Of a stretch of DNA of 64,000 nt, positions 8,705-17,054 are shown piece by piece. Under the pieces are notes generated by a model. It saw only the letters and a list, made by a program, of their open reading frames with translations, made no database searches and had not been told where the DNA came from. Within the stretch, counting starts at the first letter, position 1. Each line of letters begins with the position of its first letter. The DNA is from CALIZF01 sp046292445 (GTDB taxonomy: Bacteria > Pseudomonadota > Alphaproteobacteria > Rhodobacterales > Rhodobacteraceae): NCBI GenBank assembly GCA_046292445.1, contig JBKBQT010000004.1:1-64000 (forward strand), given 5' to 3'. The translations under genes were made by a program, and so were the position numbers.

Positions 8705-10306
8705 ATGGCGACGGGCGCGGAGCTGGGCTACAATACCAATGCGAGCGCCGTGCAGATGGCCAATACCATCTTCGGCGACGGCGTGACGGTGGTGAGCGCG
8801 AGCTATACCGGCGCGGCGAATTCGAGCGCGATCTATTCCAAGGGCAACCTCGCCCCGGGGGTCGTGCCGTCCGAGACCGGGGTGATCCTTTCGACCGGCA
8901 ACGTGCGGGACTTTACCCAGTCGAACGGCGATCCGAACCGCTCGCCCGCGACCTCGACGGACACCGGCGGCCCCGACGATATCGCGCAACTCAACGCCAT
9001 CGCAGGGGCGAGGACCTTCGACGCCGCGTTTCTCGATGTGAATTTCATTCCGAGCGCGGATACGATGGCGATCCGCTTCGTCTTCGCATCCGAGGAATAC
9101 CCGGAATATTCCAGTTCGATCTACAACGACCTGATCTTCGTGATCGTGAACGGGCAGTCGGTGCCGGTGTCGTTCGGCAACGGCCAGCCGGGCGTGACGA
9201 ACATCAACCAGACGAACAATTCCAACCTTTTCGTCTCGAACACGGGCGACGATTTCAACACCGAGATGGACGGCTTCACGCTCACGCTGTCGCTGACGAT
9301 GTTCGTCAATCCAGGGGTGGTGAATGCGATCCGCATCGGAATCGCGGATGTGTCCGATGCGGCCTACGATTCCAATCTTCTGATCGCATCGAAGAGCGTG
9401 CAGACCCGGCTGGTCGCGCAGGACGATGCGCTGACCCTGCGCGAGGGATCGAGCCGGACGGTCGATCTTCTGGCCAATGACGACAACCGCACGGGCGGCA
9501 CGCTGACCATCACGCATATCAACGGCGTAGCGGTGAGTGCCGGATCGCTCGTCACCCTGCCGACCGGGCAGGTGGTCCGGCTGAATGCCGACGGGACGGT
9601 GACGATCACGACCGACCTCGACCACGACAGCGTCGCGTTCAACTACTCGGTGCGCTCGTCCAGCGGGGCGACGGATGTGGGGATCGTCGAGGTCACGACG
9701 ATCCCCTGTTTCGCGGCTGGCATGCGCATCCTGACGCCGGGCGGCCCTGTGGCGGTCGAGGCGCTGCGGCCGGGCGATCTGGTCGTCACGCAGGATGACG
9801 GGGCTCAGCCCCTGCGCTGGATCGGGCGGCGGCGGGTTGCCGCGGTCGGCGCGCTGGCGCCGGTGCGCATCGCGGCGGGCACGTTCGGCCCGCACGGCCG
9901 ACTGGTCGTGTCGCCGCAGCACCGCATCCTGGTGCGCGACCGGCTCGCAGAGTTGCTGTTCGGCGAGGCCGAGGTGCTCGTGGCGGCCAAGGATCTCGTG
10001 AACGGGGGCACTGTGGCGCGGCGGCCGGGGGGCGAGGTGGACTATCTGCACCTGCTGTTCGACCGTCACCAGATCGTCTGGTCCGAGGGGCTGGCGAGCG
10101 AGAGCCTGCTGCCCGGACGGGGCGCGCTGGCGGGATTCGACGCGGGCGCCGTGGATGCGATGCGGGCGGTCGTTCCGGCGCTCGATCCCGAGACCGGGGC
10201 AGGCTACGGCCCGCCGGCGCGGCTGATCCTGCGCGCGCATGAGGCGCGCGCGCTCTTCGGCTTGGCGGCGGCGGCCGGGACACGACCGGCCGACCGTGCC
10301 GCCTGA
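8705..10306 (+). CDS. Choice-of-anchor L and Hint domain secreted protein
   Basis: From the ATG at 8705 this is 533 residues with three visible parts. Residues 1-235 (YNTNASAVQMANTIFGDGVT, later FASEEYPEYSSSIYNDLI) match the choice-of-anchor L beta domain. Residues 238-332 are a cadherin/Ig-like repeat (AQDDALTLREG). Residues 335-480 are a Hint domain starting PCFAAGMRILTPGG, with the nucleophile C335 and the later block SPQHRILVRDR. Hint domains can self-cleave, but no C-terminal extein is evident. There is no signal peptide, so type I export is likely, as for the RTX protein at 2224. An upstream in-frame ATG at 8561 would add an arginine-rich, implausible extension. Confidence 0.85.
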   Translation: MATGAELGYNTNASAVQMANTIFGDGVTVVSASYTGAANSSAIYSKGNLAPGVVPSETGVILSTGNVRDFTQSNGDPNRSPATSTDTGGPDDIAQLNAIAGARTFDAAFLDVNFIPSADTMAIRFVFASEEYPEYSSSIYNDLIFVIVNGQSVPVSFGNGQPGVTNINQTNNSNLFVSNTGDDFNTEMDGFTLTLSLTMFVNPGVVNAIRIGIADVSDAAYDSNLLIASKSVQTRLVAQDDALTLREGSSRTVDLLANDDNRTGGTLTITHINGVAVSAGSLVTLPTGQVVRLNADGTVTITTDLDHDSVAFNYSVRSSSGATDVGIVEVTTIPCFAAGMRILTPGGPVAVEALRPGDLVVTQDDGAQPLRWIGRRRVAAVGALAPVRIAAGTFGPHGRLVVSPQHRILVRDRLAELLFGEAEVLVAAKDLVNGGTVARRPGGEVDYLHLLFDRHQIVWSEGLASESLLPGRGALAGFDAGAVDAMRAVVPALDPETGAGYGPPARLILRAHEARALFGLAAAAGTRPADRAA

Positions 10307-10313
10307 CGCAAGG

Positions 10314-12266
10314 TCAGCGGATGCGGCCGGTCAGGAGGCCGGTCAGCTCGACCGGCCCGGCGCGGCCCGCCGCCTTGGCGCGGTAGATCACCAGAGCCTC
10401 GGCCACGCGCATGATGTAGCTGCGGGTCTCGGCGAAGGGGACCATCTCGATCCAGTCGATCGGATCGGCGCCGTCCCGGCGCGGGTCGCCGAACTGCGTG
10501 ATCCATTGCCGCGGCCGGCCCGGCCCGGCGTTGTAGCCGGCGGCAACGAGGGTCAGCGCGGGGCCGAATTCGTCGCGCAGCCGCGCGAGATAGGCCGCGC
10601 CGAGCCGGGCGTTATAGGCCGGATCGGTCGTCAGCGCCGCCTCGCGGTAGGGCAGGCCGATCGCATCGGCCATGAGCTTGGCCGTGCCGGGCAATACCTG
10701 CATCAGGCCGCGGGCGTTCGCCGGGCTGACGGCGGCGGGGTCGAACTCGGATTCGCGCCGGGCGATGGCGAGGGCGAGCGGGCGGGACACGGCGAGCCCC
10801 TCGGGCAGCAGCGCCGTGTCGGGGTAATAGGCGCGGTGGAGGATGATGCCGCGCTCGGCCGCCTGTTTGGCGACGAGCACCGCGAGGTTCGGCCAGCCCG
10901 AGGCGAGCGCCATGTCGGCGAGCCGTTCGAGATCGCCCTGCCCCAGCCCCTCGGCGAGATGCAGCAGGAACTGCCGCGCCCGCCCGGTCTCGCCCGCGCG
11001 CCAGAGCATCAGCCCCGCCTCGGCGACCGATGATTTCAGGAAAGCCGCGCCGCGCCAGTCGGACGGCGCCCCGCCGCCGAGGAGCGCGGGATCGAGCGCG
11101 ATGCCCGCGCGTTCGGCTGCCGCAAGGCCGTAGAACGCCGTCTGGTGCCGGGCGGCGCGGGCATAGGCGGCGCGGGCGGCATCGCGGCGCCCGGCGGCCT
11201 CGTCCGCCCGGCCCTCCCAGTAGGCGGCGCGCGCGATGCTGATGGGGGTGCGCACGTTCTCGCCGAGGTGGCGAAAATGGGTGCGGGCGCGGTCGGGCTC
11301 GTTCAGGCGGGTCAGCGCGACATAGCCGGCGAGGAATTCGAGATCGGCAAAGGCGCCGCCGCCGGTCAGGCGGTGCCCGGCGGCGATGCGATAGGCCTCG
11401 CGCGGGCGGTTCTCGCGCATCGCGGCGCGGGCCAGCAGAGCGCGGCCGCGCGCCCAGGCCTCGGGGCGGCCGAGCGCCTCGGCCGAGGCCGAGCGTTCGA
11501 GCAGCAGCGCCTGCGCATCGGCGGTGCGCCCCTTCTTCATGCGCCAGGCAAAGCGGGCATGGGCAAGGCCGGGGTGCGCCGCAAGATCGGCGGGCACCGC
11601 GTCGATGAGCCGGTTGACACCGGGCGTATCGGTCGCCAGCGCCAGCCGCGCTTCGGCCAGCCGGCGCCAGCCGTCGGAGACCAGCGGCAACATCCGCCGC
11701 GCCTCGGCCAGACGGTCGTCCCACAGAAGGCGATCGAGCCGTGCCGCGTGATGCGCGCGCAGCGCCGGGCCATGGGCGGCGAGCAGCGCCGCCTGCTGCG
11801 CCTCGGTCAGGTGCAGGTCCACCCAGGCCGCGGCGATCACCCGGTCGGCCTCGGCGCCCCGGCCGACGGCACGCAGCGCGGCGGCGAGCGCGGCGGCGCC
11901 TTCGGGTGTGCGGGGGGTGTGGCCCTCGAACCAGGCGATCACCCGCGCCGGCGTCGTGGACCGCGCCGCCGCTGCCTCGCCCTTCTCGCGCAGCAGGGCA
12001 AGGCCGGGCCAGTCGCCGCGGCGGCGCAGGAAATCCTCGTATTCCGGCAGTCGGCCGTCGCCGGCGCGCAGCCGCGTCCAGGTGACAAGGTCGCGCGCCA
12101 CGGCCCCTGCGGGCCGCGCGGCGGCATCGGCCGCCGCCCAGTCGCGAACCTGCGCCGCCGCGAGGGCGGCGCGCAGCGCGGCGGGGTCGGCCACGGCAGG
12201 CCGGGAGAGGGGCGCGGCCATCAGAACGGCCGCAACAATGACGGGGGTAAGCAAACGGATCGGCAT
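10314..12266 (-). CDS. Soluble lytic murein transglycosylase
   Basis: This 650-residue protein has a signal peptide (MPIRLLTPVIVAAVLMAAPL, cleavage near residue 26), a long superhelical region of alpha repeats (about 30-480) and a C-terminal lysozyme-like SLT domain. The SLT domain shows ARRESEFDPAAVSPANARGL with the catalytic Glu in RRESEF, then MQVLPGTA and AAGYNAGPGRPRQW. This is the Slt70 layout. The enzyme cleaves peptidoglycan in the periplasm to form 1,6-anhydromuramyl products. The gene is divergent from dapA and converges on the Hint-domain gene with a 7-bp gap. Confidence 0.93.
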   Translation of the reverse strand: MPIRLLTPVIVAAVLMAAPLSRPAVADPAALRAALAAAQVRDWAAADAAARPAGAVARDLVTWTRLRAGDGRLPEYEDFLRRRGDWPGLALLREKGEAAAARSTTPARVIAWFEGHTPRTPEGAAALAAALRAVGRGAEADRVIAAAWVDLHLTEAQQAALLAAHGPALRAHHAARLDRLLWDDRLAEARRMLPLVSDGWRRLAEARLALATDTPGVNRLIDAVPADLAAHPGLAHARFAWRMKKGRTADAQALLLERSASAEALGRPEAWARGRALLARAAMRENRPREAYRIAAGHRLTGGGAFADLEFLAGYVALTRLNEPDRARTHFRHLGENVRTPISIARAAYWEGRADEAAGRRDAARAAYARAARHQTAFYGLAAAERAGIALDPALLGGGAPSDWRGAAFLKSSVAEAGLMLWRAGETGRARQFLLHLAEGLGQGDLERLADMALASGWPNLAVLVAKQAAERGIILHRAYYPDTALLPEGLAVSRPLALAIARRESEFDPAAVSPANARGLMQVLPGTAKLMADAIGLPYREAALTTDPAYNARLGAAYLARLRDEFGPALTLVAAGYNAGPGRPRQWITQFGDPRRDGADPIDWIEMVPFAETRSYIMRVAEALVIYRAKAAGRAGPVELTGLLTGRIR

Positions 12267-12406
12267 GACGCGGTGATGCGGCCATGCACGCGCCCGGGCA
12301 ACCCAAAACCGCGTGTGCGCCGCCTCGCCCCGCCCCGCTGCACCGCCTTGGCAACGCCCGGCGCCGGGTCTATGACGGCGCGGTTTCAGCCAAGCGGGAG
12401 GGCGTC

Positions 12407-13285
12407 GTGTTCAGGGGATCGATTCCGGCACTGGTGACGCCGTTCAAGGACGGCGCAGTGGATTTCGACGCGCTGGCCGCGCTGGTCGAATGGCAGATCG
12501 CGGAAGGGTCCACCGGGATCGTCCCGGTCGGCACCACGGGCGAAAGCCCGACGCTCAGCCATGACGAGCACGAGCAGGTGATCGAGGCGGTCGTCGCTGC
12601 CGCTGCTGGGCGCGTGCCGGTGATCGCCGGCACGGGCAGCAACGCGACGGCCGAGGCGATCCGCCTCATCCGGCATGCCGAGCGGGTGGGCGCGGATGCG
12701 GCGCTCGTTGTCACGCCCTATTACAACAAGCCCACCCAGGCCGGCCTGATCGCGCATTACACCGCCGTCCACGATGCCGCGTCGCTGCCGATCATCATCT
12801 ACAACATTCCCGGCCGGTCGGTGGTGGACATGACGCCCGAGACGATGGGCCGGCTGGCAGAGTTGCCGCGGATCGTCGGGGTCAAGGACGCGACCGGGCG
12901 GCTCGAACGGGTGAGCCAGCAGCGGATCACCTGCGGGCCGGATTTCATCCAGCTTTCGGGCGAGGATGCCACGGCGCTCGGCTTCAACGCGCATGGCGGC
13001 GTCGGGTGCATCAGCGTGACGGCGAATGTGGCGCCGCGCCAATGCGCCGAATTCCAGGCGGCGACGCTGCGGGGCGATTATGCCGCCGCGCTCGACTGGC
13101 AGGACCGGCTCATGCCGCTGCACGAGGCGATCTTTCTCGAACCGGGGGTGGCGGGGGCGAAATACGGCCTGTCGCTGCTCGGCCGCTGCGCCGAGGACGT
13201 CCGGCTGCCGCTCGTGGGGCTGACCGAGGGCACAAGGGCGCGCATCCGCGCGGCGATGGTGCATGCGGGCGTGCTCGAGGGTTAA
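12407..13285 (+). CDS. dapA: 4-hydroxy-tetrahydrodipicolinate synthase
   Basis: DapA condenses pyruvate with aspartate semialdehyde at the branch to lysine and diaminopimelate. The 292-residue length is typical. Visible active-site elements are GTTGESPTLS (Thr near 45), VTPYYNKPTQ (Tyr near 134) and VGVKDATG with the Schiff-base lysine near 162. I chose the GTG at 12407 because it gives the family N-terminus FRGSIPALVTPFKDG and follows GGGAGG. The reading frame stays open upstream, but that part looks random. It is divergent from the lytic transglycosylase gene, so both neighbours act on the cell wall. Confidence 0.95.
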   Translation: MFRGSIPALVTPFKDGAVDFDALAALVEWQIAEGSTGIVPVGTTGESPTLSHDEHEQVIEAVVAAAAGRVPVIAGTGSNATAEAIRLIRHAERVGADAALVVTPYYNKPTQAGLIAHYTAVHDAASLPIIIYNIPGRSVVDMTPETMGRLAELPRIVGVKDATGRLERVSQQRITCGPDFIQLSGEDATALGFNAHGGVGCISVTANVAPRQCAEFQAATLRGDYAAALDWQDRLMPLHEAIFLEPGVAGAKYGLSLLGRCAEDVRLPLVGLTEGTRARIRAAMVHAGVLEG

Positions 13286-13470
13286 CGCAGGGTGAACCGG
13301 CGGGCGATGCGTGGCGGATCGCGGGGCGGGGCGTGCGATTGGCGCGACACCCGCAACTTTGCCCCGCACGCGACGCGGGAGTGACGAAAAAACGGCAAAA
13401 TCCAGATGATTCTTGGGCGTATCGGCGGCACGGGCCGCCAGAGCGCAACCGACAGCCAGAGGATACGCCC

Positions 13471-14055
13471 ATGTTCCTGCATCCCGCCCGCCACTTTGCC
13501 GACGCCCGCATCGCGACCGACGACGCAGCTTTCAGCGCGACCGCGCTGCCCGGCGCGCTGATCGCCGGCACGCGGGTAGAAACCGCGGCCGGCTGGCGCG
13601 ATGTCGCCCATCTGCGCGCGGGCGACCGGCTCCATACCTTCGACGGCGGGCTGCGTCCGCTGGTCGCGGTCGAACCGGTGCGGCTTGCGCCCGAGGCCGG
13701 GCGGATGGCGATCCGCATCGAGGGCGGCGTCCTCGGCGCCTGCGATGACCTGACTCTGCTGCCCGGCGCGCAGGTCCTGATCGCCACCGGCAAGACGCAG
13801 CCCGAGGCGGCGCGGGCGCTGGTGCCGGCGCTGTCGCTGCGCGGGGTGCCGGGGGTCGTCACCGTGCCGCTCGACGGTGCGGTGTCGGCAGTGCGCCCGG
13901 TCTTTGCCGATGACGAGGTGATCTGGGCCAATACCGGGGTGCTGATCTTCTGTCCCGGCCCGCTGGACAGCGCGCAGTTCCGCGCGCTCGATCCCGCCTC
14001 GGCCCGGCGCGCACTGGCCCGGCGCAGCGCCCCGCTGTTCCGCCGCGCGGCCTGA
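13471..14055 (+). CDS. Short Hint-domain-like protein lacking the nucleophilic cysteine
   Basis: This 194-residue protein reads, from about residue 27, LPGALIAGTRVETAAGWRDV then LRAGDRLHTFDGG, which follows the Hint pattern (C-F-x-x-G-T-R-I-x-T, then L-x-x-G-D-x-V). Where the nucleophilic cysteine belongs there is alanine. A later block LLPGAQVLIATGK corresponds to the usual SPQHRILV region, also altered. The protein is therefore probably unable to self-process. There is no signal peptide. The ATG is preceded by AGAGGATACGCCC. It is the second Hint-like gene within 5 kb, and its role is unknown. Confidence 0.7.
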   Translation: MFLHPARHFADARIATDDAAFSATALPGALIAGTRVETAAGWRDVAHLRAGDRLHTFDGGLRPLVAVEPVRLAPEAGRMAIRIEGGVLGACDDLTLLPGAQVLIATGKTQPEAARALVPALSLRGVPGVVTVPLDGAVSAVRPVFADDEVIWANTGVLIFCPGPLDSAQFRALDPASARRALARRSAPLFRRAA

Positions 14056-14096
14056 GGGCGGTTGACGGGCGCGCCCGCGCGGGGTTTGCTGGTCGC

Positions 14097-14411
14097 ATGA
14101 GCACCGCGACGCCCCAAGCCCGCGCGCTTGCCGCCCTCGGCCATGATGCGCGCCTTGCGATCTTTCGCCTGCTGGTGCGGGCGGGTCAGGACGGGCTGCG
14201 CGTGGGCGAGATCGCTTCCCACCTCGGCCTTGCCCCTTCGACGCTGGCCCATCACATGACCGTGCTGGTCGATGCCGGCCTCGTCAGCCAGGAACGCCGG
14301 GGGCGCGAGGTGGTGAACCGCGCTGTATTCGACGCGGCGCGCGATCTGGCAGCGTTTCTGCTCGATGCCTGCTGCGCCGGGGTGGAGCCGCGCGACGGCG
14401 AGGCGGCCTGA
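14097..14411 (+). CDS. ArsR/SmtB family transcriptional regulator
   Basis: This 104-residue winged-helix protein reads MSTATPQARALAALGHDARL, with helix-turn-helix GEIASHLGLAPSTLAHHMTV and a wing around ERRGREVVNR. That is the ArsR fold. The classical arsenic or cadmium site (ELCVC in helix 3) is absent; the only cysteines are an adjacent pair, C92-C93, in the last helix. The gene is 64 bp upstream of an ArsP-like permease on the same strand, which suggests it controls that transporter in response to a metal or metalloid. Confidence 0.88.
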   Translation: MSTATPQARALAALGHDARLAIFRLLVRAGQDGLRVGEIASHLGLAPSTLAHHMTVLVDAGLVSQERRGREVVNRAVFDAARDLAAFLLDACCAGVEPRDGEAA

Positions 14412-14420
14412 CGCGGCGGC

Positions 14421-14449
14421 TTGACACGTGGCACGGAGCGGCGCAAGAT
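14421..14449 (+). promoter_or_regulatory. Possible sigma-70 promoter before the permease gene
   Basis: TTGACA at 14421-14426 is a perfect -35 match. With a 17-bp spacer it is followed by CAAGAT at 14444-14449, a weak -10. It begins nine bases after the ArsR stop codon and could give the permease its own transcription. Confidence 0.35.
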
Positions 14450-14475
14450 AGAACCGGAAAACCGGAGATATCGAG

Positions 14476-15522
14476 ATGTCTGTCCTGACCCCCGCTGCCC
14501 CGTCCCTGCCCGGCCGGCTTGCCGGCGCCTTGCGCAAACATTCGGTCTGGGTGGCAAGCGGGGCGATCCTGATCCTGCTGGCGGTGCTGGAGATGCAGCA
14601 GGCGCAGGACAGCGCGGCCTTTGCAGCGCGGGCGCTGGCCGGAACGGCGCCATACCTCGTGCTTTCGGTGCTCATCGCGGCCTGGGCCGCGGCGACGGGG
14701 GCCGACAACCTCATCGCCCGCGCCTTCACCGGCCGGCCGGCGGCGATGATCGCGATGGGCGCGCTGGCGGGGGCGCTCTCGCCCTTCTGTTCCTGCGGGG
14801 TGATCCCGCTCATCGCCGCGCTTCTGGCGATCGGCGTGCCGCTGGCACCGGTGATGGCGTTCTGGCTCGCCTCGCCGGTGATGGATCCGTCGATGTTCCT
14901 GCTGACGGCCGGGGTGCTGGGCGCCGAGTTCGCGGTGGCCAAGACGCTGGCGGCGATATTCCTCGGGCTGATGGGCGGCACGGCGGTGCATCTGATCGGG
15001 CGGGCGGGCGGGCTGACCGACCCGTTGCGCGACGGCATCGGCAATGGCGGCTGCGGCGGGGCGAAGATCCGCGCGCCCAAGCCGGTTGTCTGGGCGTTCT
15101 GGCGCGAACCGGCGCGGCTGGTCAAGTTCCGCACGGAATCGGTCAAGACCGGGCTGTTCCTTGCCAAATGGCTTGTCCTGGCCTTCCTGCTCGAAAGCCT
15201 GATGGTCGCCTGGGTGCCGGCCGAGACCGTGACGTCCGTGCTGGGCGGCACCGGGATCCTGCCGATCGCGACGGCGACCCTCGTCGGGGTGCCGGCCTAT
15301 CTCAACGGCTATGCCGCGCTGCCGCTGGTCGGCGGGCTGATCGGTCAGGGCATGGCGCCGGGGGCGGGGCTTGCGTTTCTCGTCGCCGGCGGGGTCACGT
15401 CGCTGCCGGCCGCGATGGCGGTCTGGGCGCTGGTGCGGCCGCGGGTCTTTGCGCTCTACATCGCCCTGTCGCTGTCGGGGGCGTTCGTGGCGGGGCTCGC
15501 GTTCCAGGTCTGGGCGGGGTGA
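14476..15522 (+). CDS. ArsP/DUF318-type permease
   Basis: This 348-residue protein has about eight to ten membrane helices and the signature GALSPFCSCGVIPLIAALLA near residue 98, where the C-S-C pair is characteristic of the permease family PF03773. Members export trivalent organoarsenicals or other metals, or act with redox partners. A cytoplasmic loop (about residues 170-220) holds GNGGCGGAKIRAPKP. The second half repeats the fold with GVPAYLNGYAALPLVGGLI. It is paired with the upstream ArsR gene. The substrate cannot be fixed from sequence. Confidence 0.85.
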   Translation: MSVLTPAAPSLPGRLAGALRKHSVWVASGAILILLAVLEMQQAQDSAAFAARALAGTAPYLVLSVLIAAWAAATGADNLIARAFTGRPAAMIAMGALAGALSPFCSCGVIPLIAALLAIGVPLAPVMAFWLASPVMDPSMFLLTAGVLGAEFAVAKTLAAIFLGLMGGTAVHLIGRAGGLTDPLRDGIGNGGCGGAKIRAPKPVVWAFWREPARLVKFRTESVKTGLFLAKWLVLAFLLESLMVAWVPAETVTSVLGGTGILPIATATLVGVPAYLNGYAALPLVGGLIGQGMAPGAGLAFLVAGGVTSLPAAMAVWALVRPRVFALYIALSLSGAFVAGLAFQVWAG

Positions 15523-15544
15523 CGGACGGGCGGGACGCGGCGAC

Positions 15545-15573
15545 TTGAAAGCGGGGGGCTTGTCGCGTATCTG
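15545..15573 (+). promoter_or_regulatory. Candidate secE promoter
   Basis: TTGAAA at 15545-15550 is followed, after 17 bp, by TATCTG at 15568-15573. The start would lie about 20 bases before the secE ATG. The nusG promoter candidate at 15835 has the same -35 and spacer. Confidence 0.4.
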
Positions 15574-15600
15574 CGGCCCATCCCGTCCGGCGAGGAAATC

Positions 15601-15801
15601 ATGGCCAGCAAGACCAACCCGCTCCAGTTCCTCCAGCAGGTCCGCGCCGAAGTGGCCAAGATCGTCTGGCCCAACCGCCGCGAGGTCGGGCTGACGACGG
15701 TGATGGTGTTCGTCATGGCGACGCTCACCGCGATCTTCTTTTTCCTTGTGGATCTGGCGATCCGCAGTGGCTTGACGTTCATCCTGAACGTCGCGGGCTG
15801 A
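15601..15801 (+). CDS. secE: Preprotein translocase subunit SecE
   Basis: This short 66-residue SecE has a single membrane helix (about residues 37-60), preceded by the conserved amphipathic segment QQVRAEVAKIVWPNRREV. That segment contains the W-P-x-R-x-E motif that packs against SecY. It stabilises the SecYEG channel. Its place directly before nusG and the rplKAJL-rpoBC genes is the classic bacterial order. The tRNA-Trp gene often found just upstream in other bacteria is absent here. Confidence 0.95.
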   Translation: MASKTNPLQFLQQVRAEVAKIVWPNRREVGLTTVMVFVMATLTAIFFFLVDLAIRSGLTFILNVAG

Positions 15802-15834
15802 CGCGCGGCCCATGACGGGCTTGTGACGGCGCCC

Positions 15835-15863
15835 TTGAAACCGGGGCGGCGGGGCTGTATGCG
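15835..15863 (+). promoter_or_regulatory. Candidate nusG promoter
   Basis: TTGAAA (15835-15840), a 17-bp spacer and TATGCG (15858-15863) lie between secE and nusG. Transcripts from here would begin about 100 bases before the nusG ATG and run through the hairpin at 15884-15910. Confidence 0.4.
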
Positions 15864-15883
15864 GCAGGGTAATCCAGTCAGGT

Positions 15884-15917
15884 GGCGCGCAGCGATTCGG
15901 CGTGCGCGCCGCTTTTT
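15884..15917 (+). terminator. Rho-independent terminator or attenuator in the secE-nusG gap
   Basis: GGCGCGCA (15884-15891) pairs with TGCGCGCC (15903-15910) around an 11-base loop. It is followed by GC and five Ts (15913-15917). This is a textbook intrinsic terminator inside the nusG leader, downstream of the candidate promoter at 15835 and 57 bp before the nusG start. Confidence 0.65.
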
Positions 15918-15973
15918 GTTGGGCGACATGGAACGATAACCGGGCGAAGGTCCGGCAAGGCAGGCAGGCAGGC

Positions 15974-16510
15974 ATGGCGAAGCGGTGGTATTCGGTGAGC
16001 GTCCTCTCGAACTTCGAGAAGCAGATCGCCGAGAAGATCCGCGCGGCGGTCGCCGATGCGGGCCTCGAGGACGAGATCGAGGAAGTGCTCGTGCCGACCG
16101 AGGAAGTGCTCGAGATCCGGCGCGGCAAGAAGGTGACGAGCGAGCGGCGCTTCATGCCCGGCTATGTGCTGGTGCGGATGGAGATGACGAACCGCGGCTA
16201 TCACCTCATCAACTCGATCAACCGGGTGACCGGGTTCCTCGGGCCGCAAGGCAAGCCGATGCCGATGCGCGATGAAGAGGTGAACGGCATCCTGCACCGC
16301 GCCGAGGCGGCCGAGGCAGCGCCGCCGCGCAACCTCATCCGTTACGACATCGGCGAGAAGGTGCGCGTGACCGACGGGCCGTTCGAGGGCTTCGAGGGCA
16401 TGGTGGAAGAGGTGGACGAAGGGTCGAGCCGGCTCAAGGTCACCGTGTCGATCTTTGGCCGGGCAACCCCGGTCGAGCTGGAATTCACGCAGGTGTCCAA
16501 GGGCGCCTGA
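15974..16510 (+). CDS. nusG: Transcription termination/antitermination factor NusG
   Basis: NusG binds RNA polymerase, controls pausing and Rho termination, and couples transcription to ribosomes. The 178-residue protein has the N-terminal NGN domain (MAKRWYSVSVLSNFEKQIAE, then RRFMPGYVLVRMEM and INRVTGFLG) and the C-terminal KOW domain (YDIGEKVRVTDGPFEGFEGM, residues about 125-178). The ATG at 15974 is preceded by GGCAGGCAGGC and gives the family N-terminus. The gene may be controlled by the hairpin at 15884-15917, and it precedes the L11 operon. Confidence 0.97.
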   Translation: MAKRWYSVSVLSNFEKQIAEKIRAAVADAGLEDEIEEVLVPTEEVLEIRRGKKVTSERRFMPGYVLVRMEMTNRGYHLINSINRVTGFLGPQGKPMPMRDEEVNGILHRAEAAEAAPPRNLIRYDIGEKVRVTDGPFEGFEGMVEEVDEGSSRLKVTVSIFGRATPVELEFTQVSKGA

Positions 16511-16597
16511 GTGCCGTGCGGGAGGCTTGCCGGCGCGGTGCCGGCGGCCGTCGAACCGCTAAACCGCCCCGCGGGGCAGTGAGAAGGAGAAGGCCGG

Positions 16598-17050
16598 ATG
16601 GCCAAGAAGGTAATGGGCAGCCTCAAGCTGCAGGTGAAGGCGGGTCAGGCGAACCCGTCGCCGCCCGTCGGTCCTGCGCTGGGTCAGCGCGGCCTCAACA
16701 TCATGATGTTCGTCAAGGAATTCAACGCGCGCACCGCCGATCTCGAACCCGGCGCGCCGACCCCGGTGGTCATCACCTATTACCAGGACAAGTCGTTCAC
16801 GCTCGAGCTCAAGACCTCGCCCGCGTCCTACATGCTCAAGAAGGCGGCGGGGCTCAAGCCGGTGGGCAAGCGCAACCGCATGAAGGGCAGCGTCAAGCCG
16901 GGTCGCGATGTGGTCGGCACCGTGACGGTCGCGCAGATCCGCCAGATCGCCGAGGCCAAGATGAAGGATCTGAACGCCAACTCGATCGAGGCGGCGATGC
17001 AGATCATCCTCGGTTCGGCGAAGTCCTGCGGCATCGAAGTGAAGGGCTGA
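16598..17050 (+). CDS. rplK: 50S ribosomal protein L11
   Basis: L11 forms the GTPase-associated centre with 23S rRNA. The 150-residue protein has the N-terminal domain with the conserved GQANPSPPVGPALGQRGLNI and the C-terminal rRNA-binding domain ending AAMQIILGSAKSCGIEV. It is about nine residues longer than the usual 141-residue form, because a basic linker KPVGKRNRMKGSV (about residues 87-99) joins the domains. I recall similar insertions in related Rhodobacteraceae, so this looks like a lineage trait. A good AGAAGGAGAAGG ribosome-binding site lies upstream. Confidence 0.97.
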   Translation: MAKKVMGSLKLQVKAGQANPSPPVGPALGQRGLNIMMFVKEFNARTADLEPGAPTPVVITYYQDKSFTLELKTSPASYMLKKAAGLKPVGKRNRMKGSVKPGRDVVGTVTVAQIRQIAEAKMKDLNANSIEAAMQIILGSAKSCGIEVKG

Positions 17051-17054
17051 GACC

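Noticed and set aside
6992..10240. A 1,082-codon minus-strand frame over hisE, the LysR gene and the Hint protein gene
   Set aside because: It spans three unrelated confirmed genes and intergenic DNA, and is rich in R, H and P.
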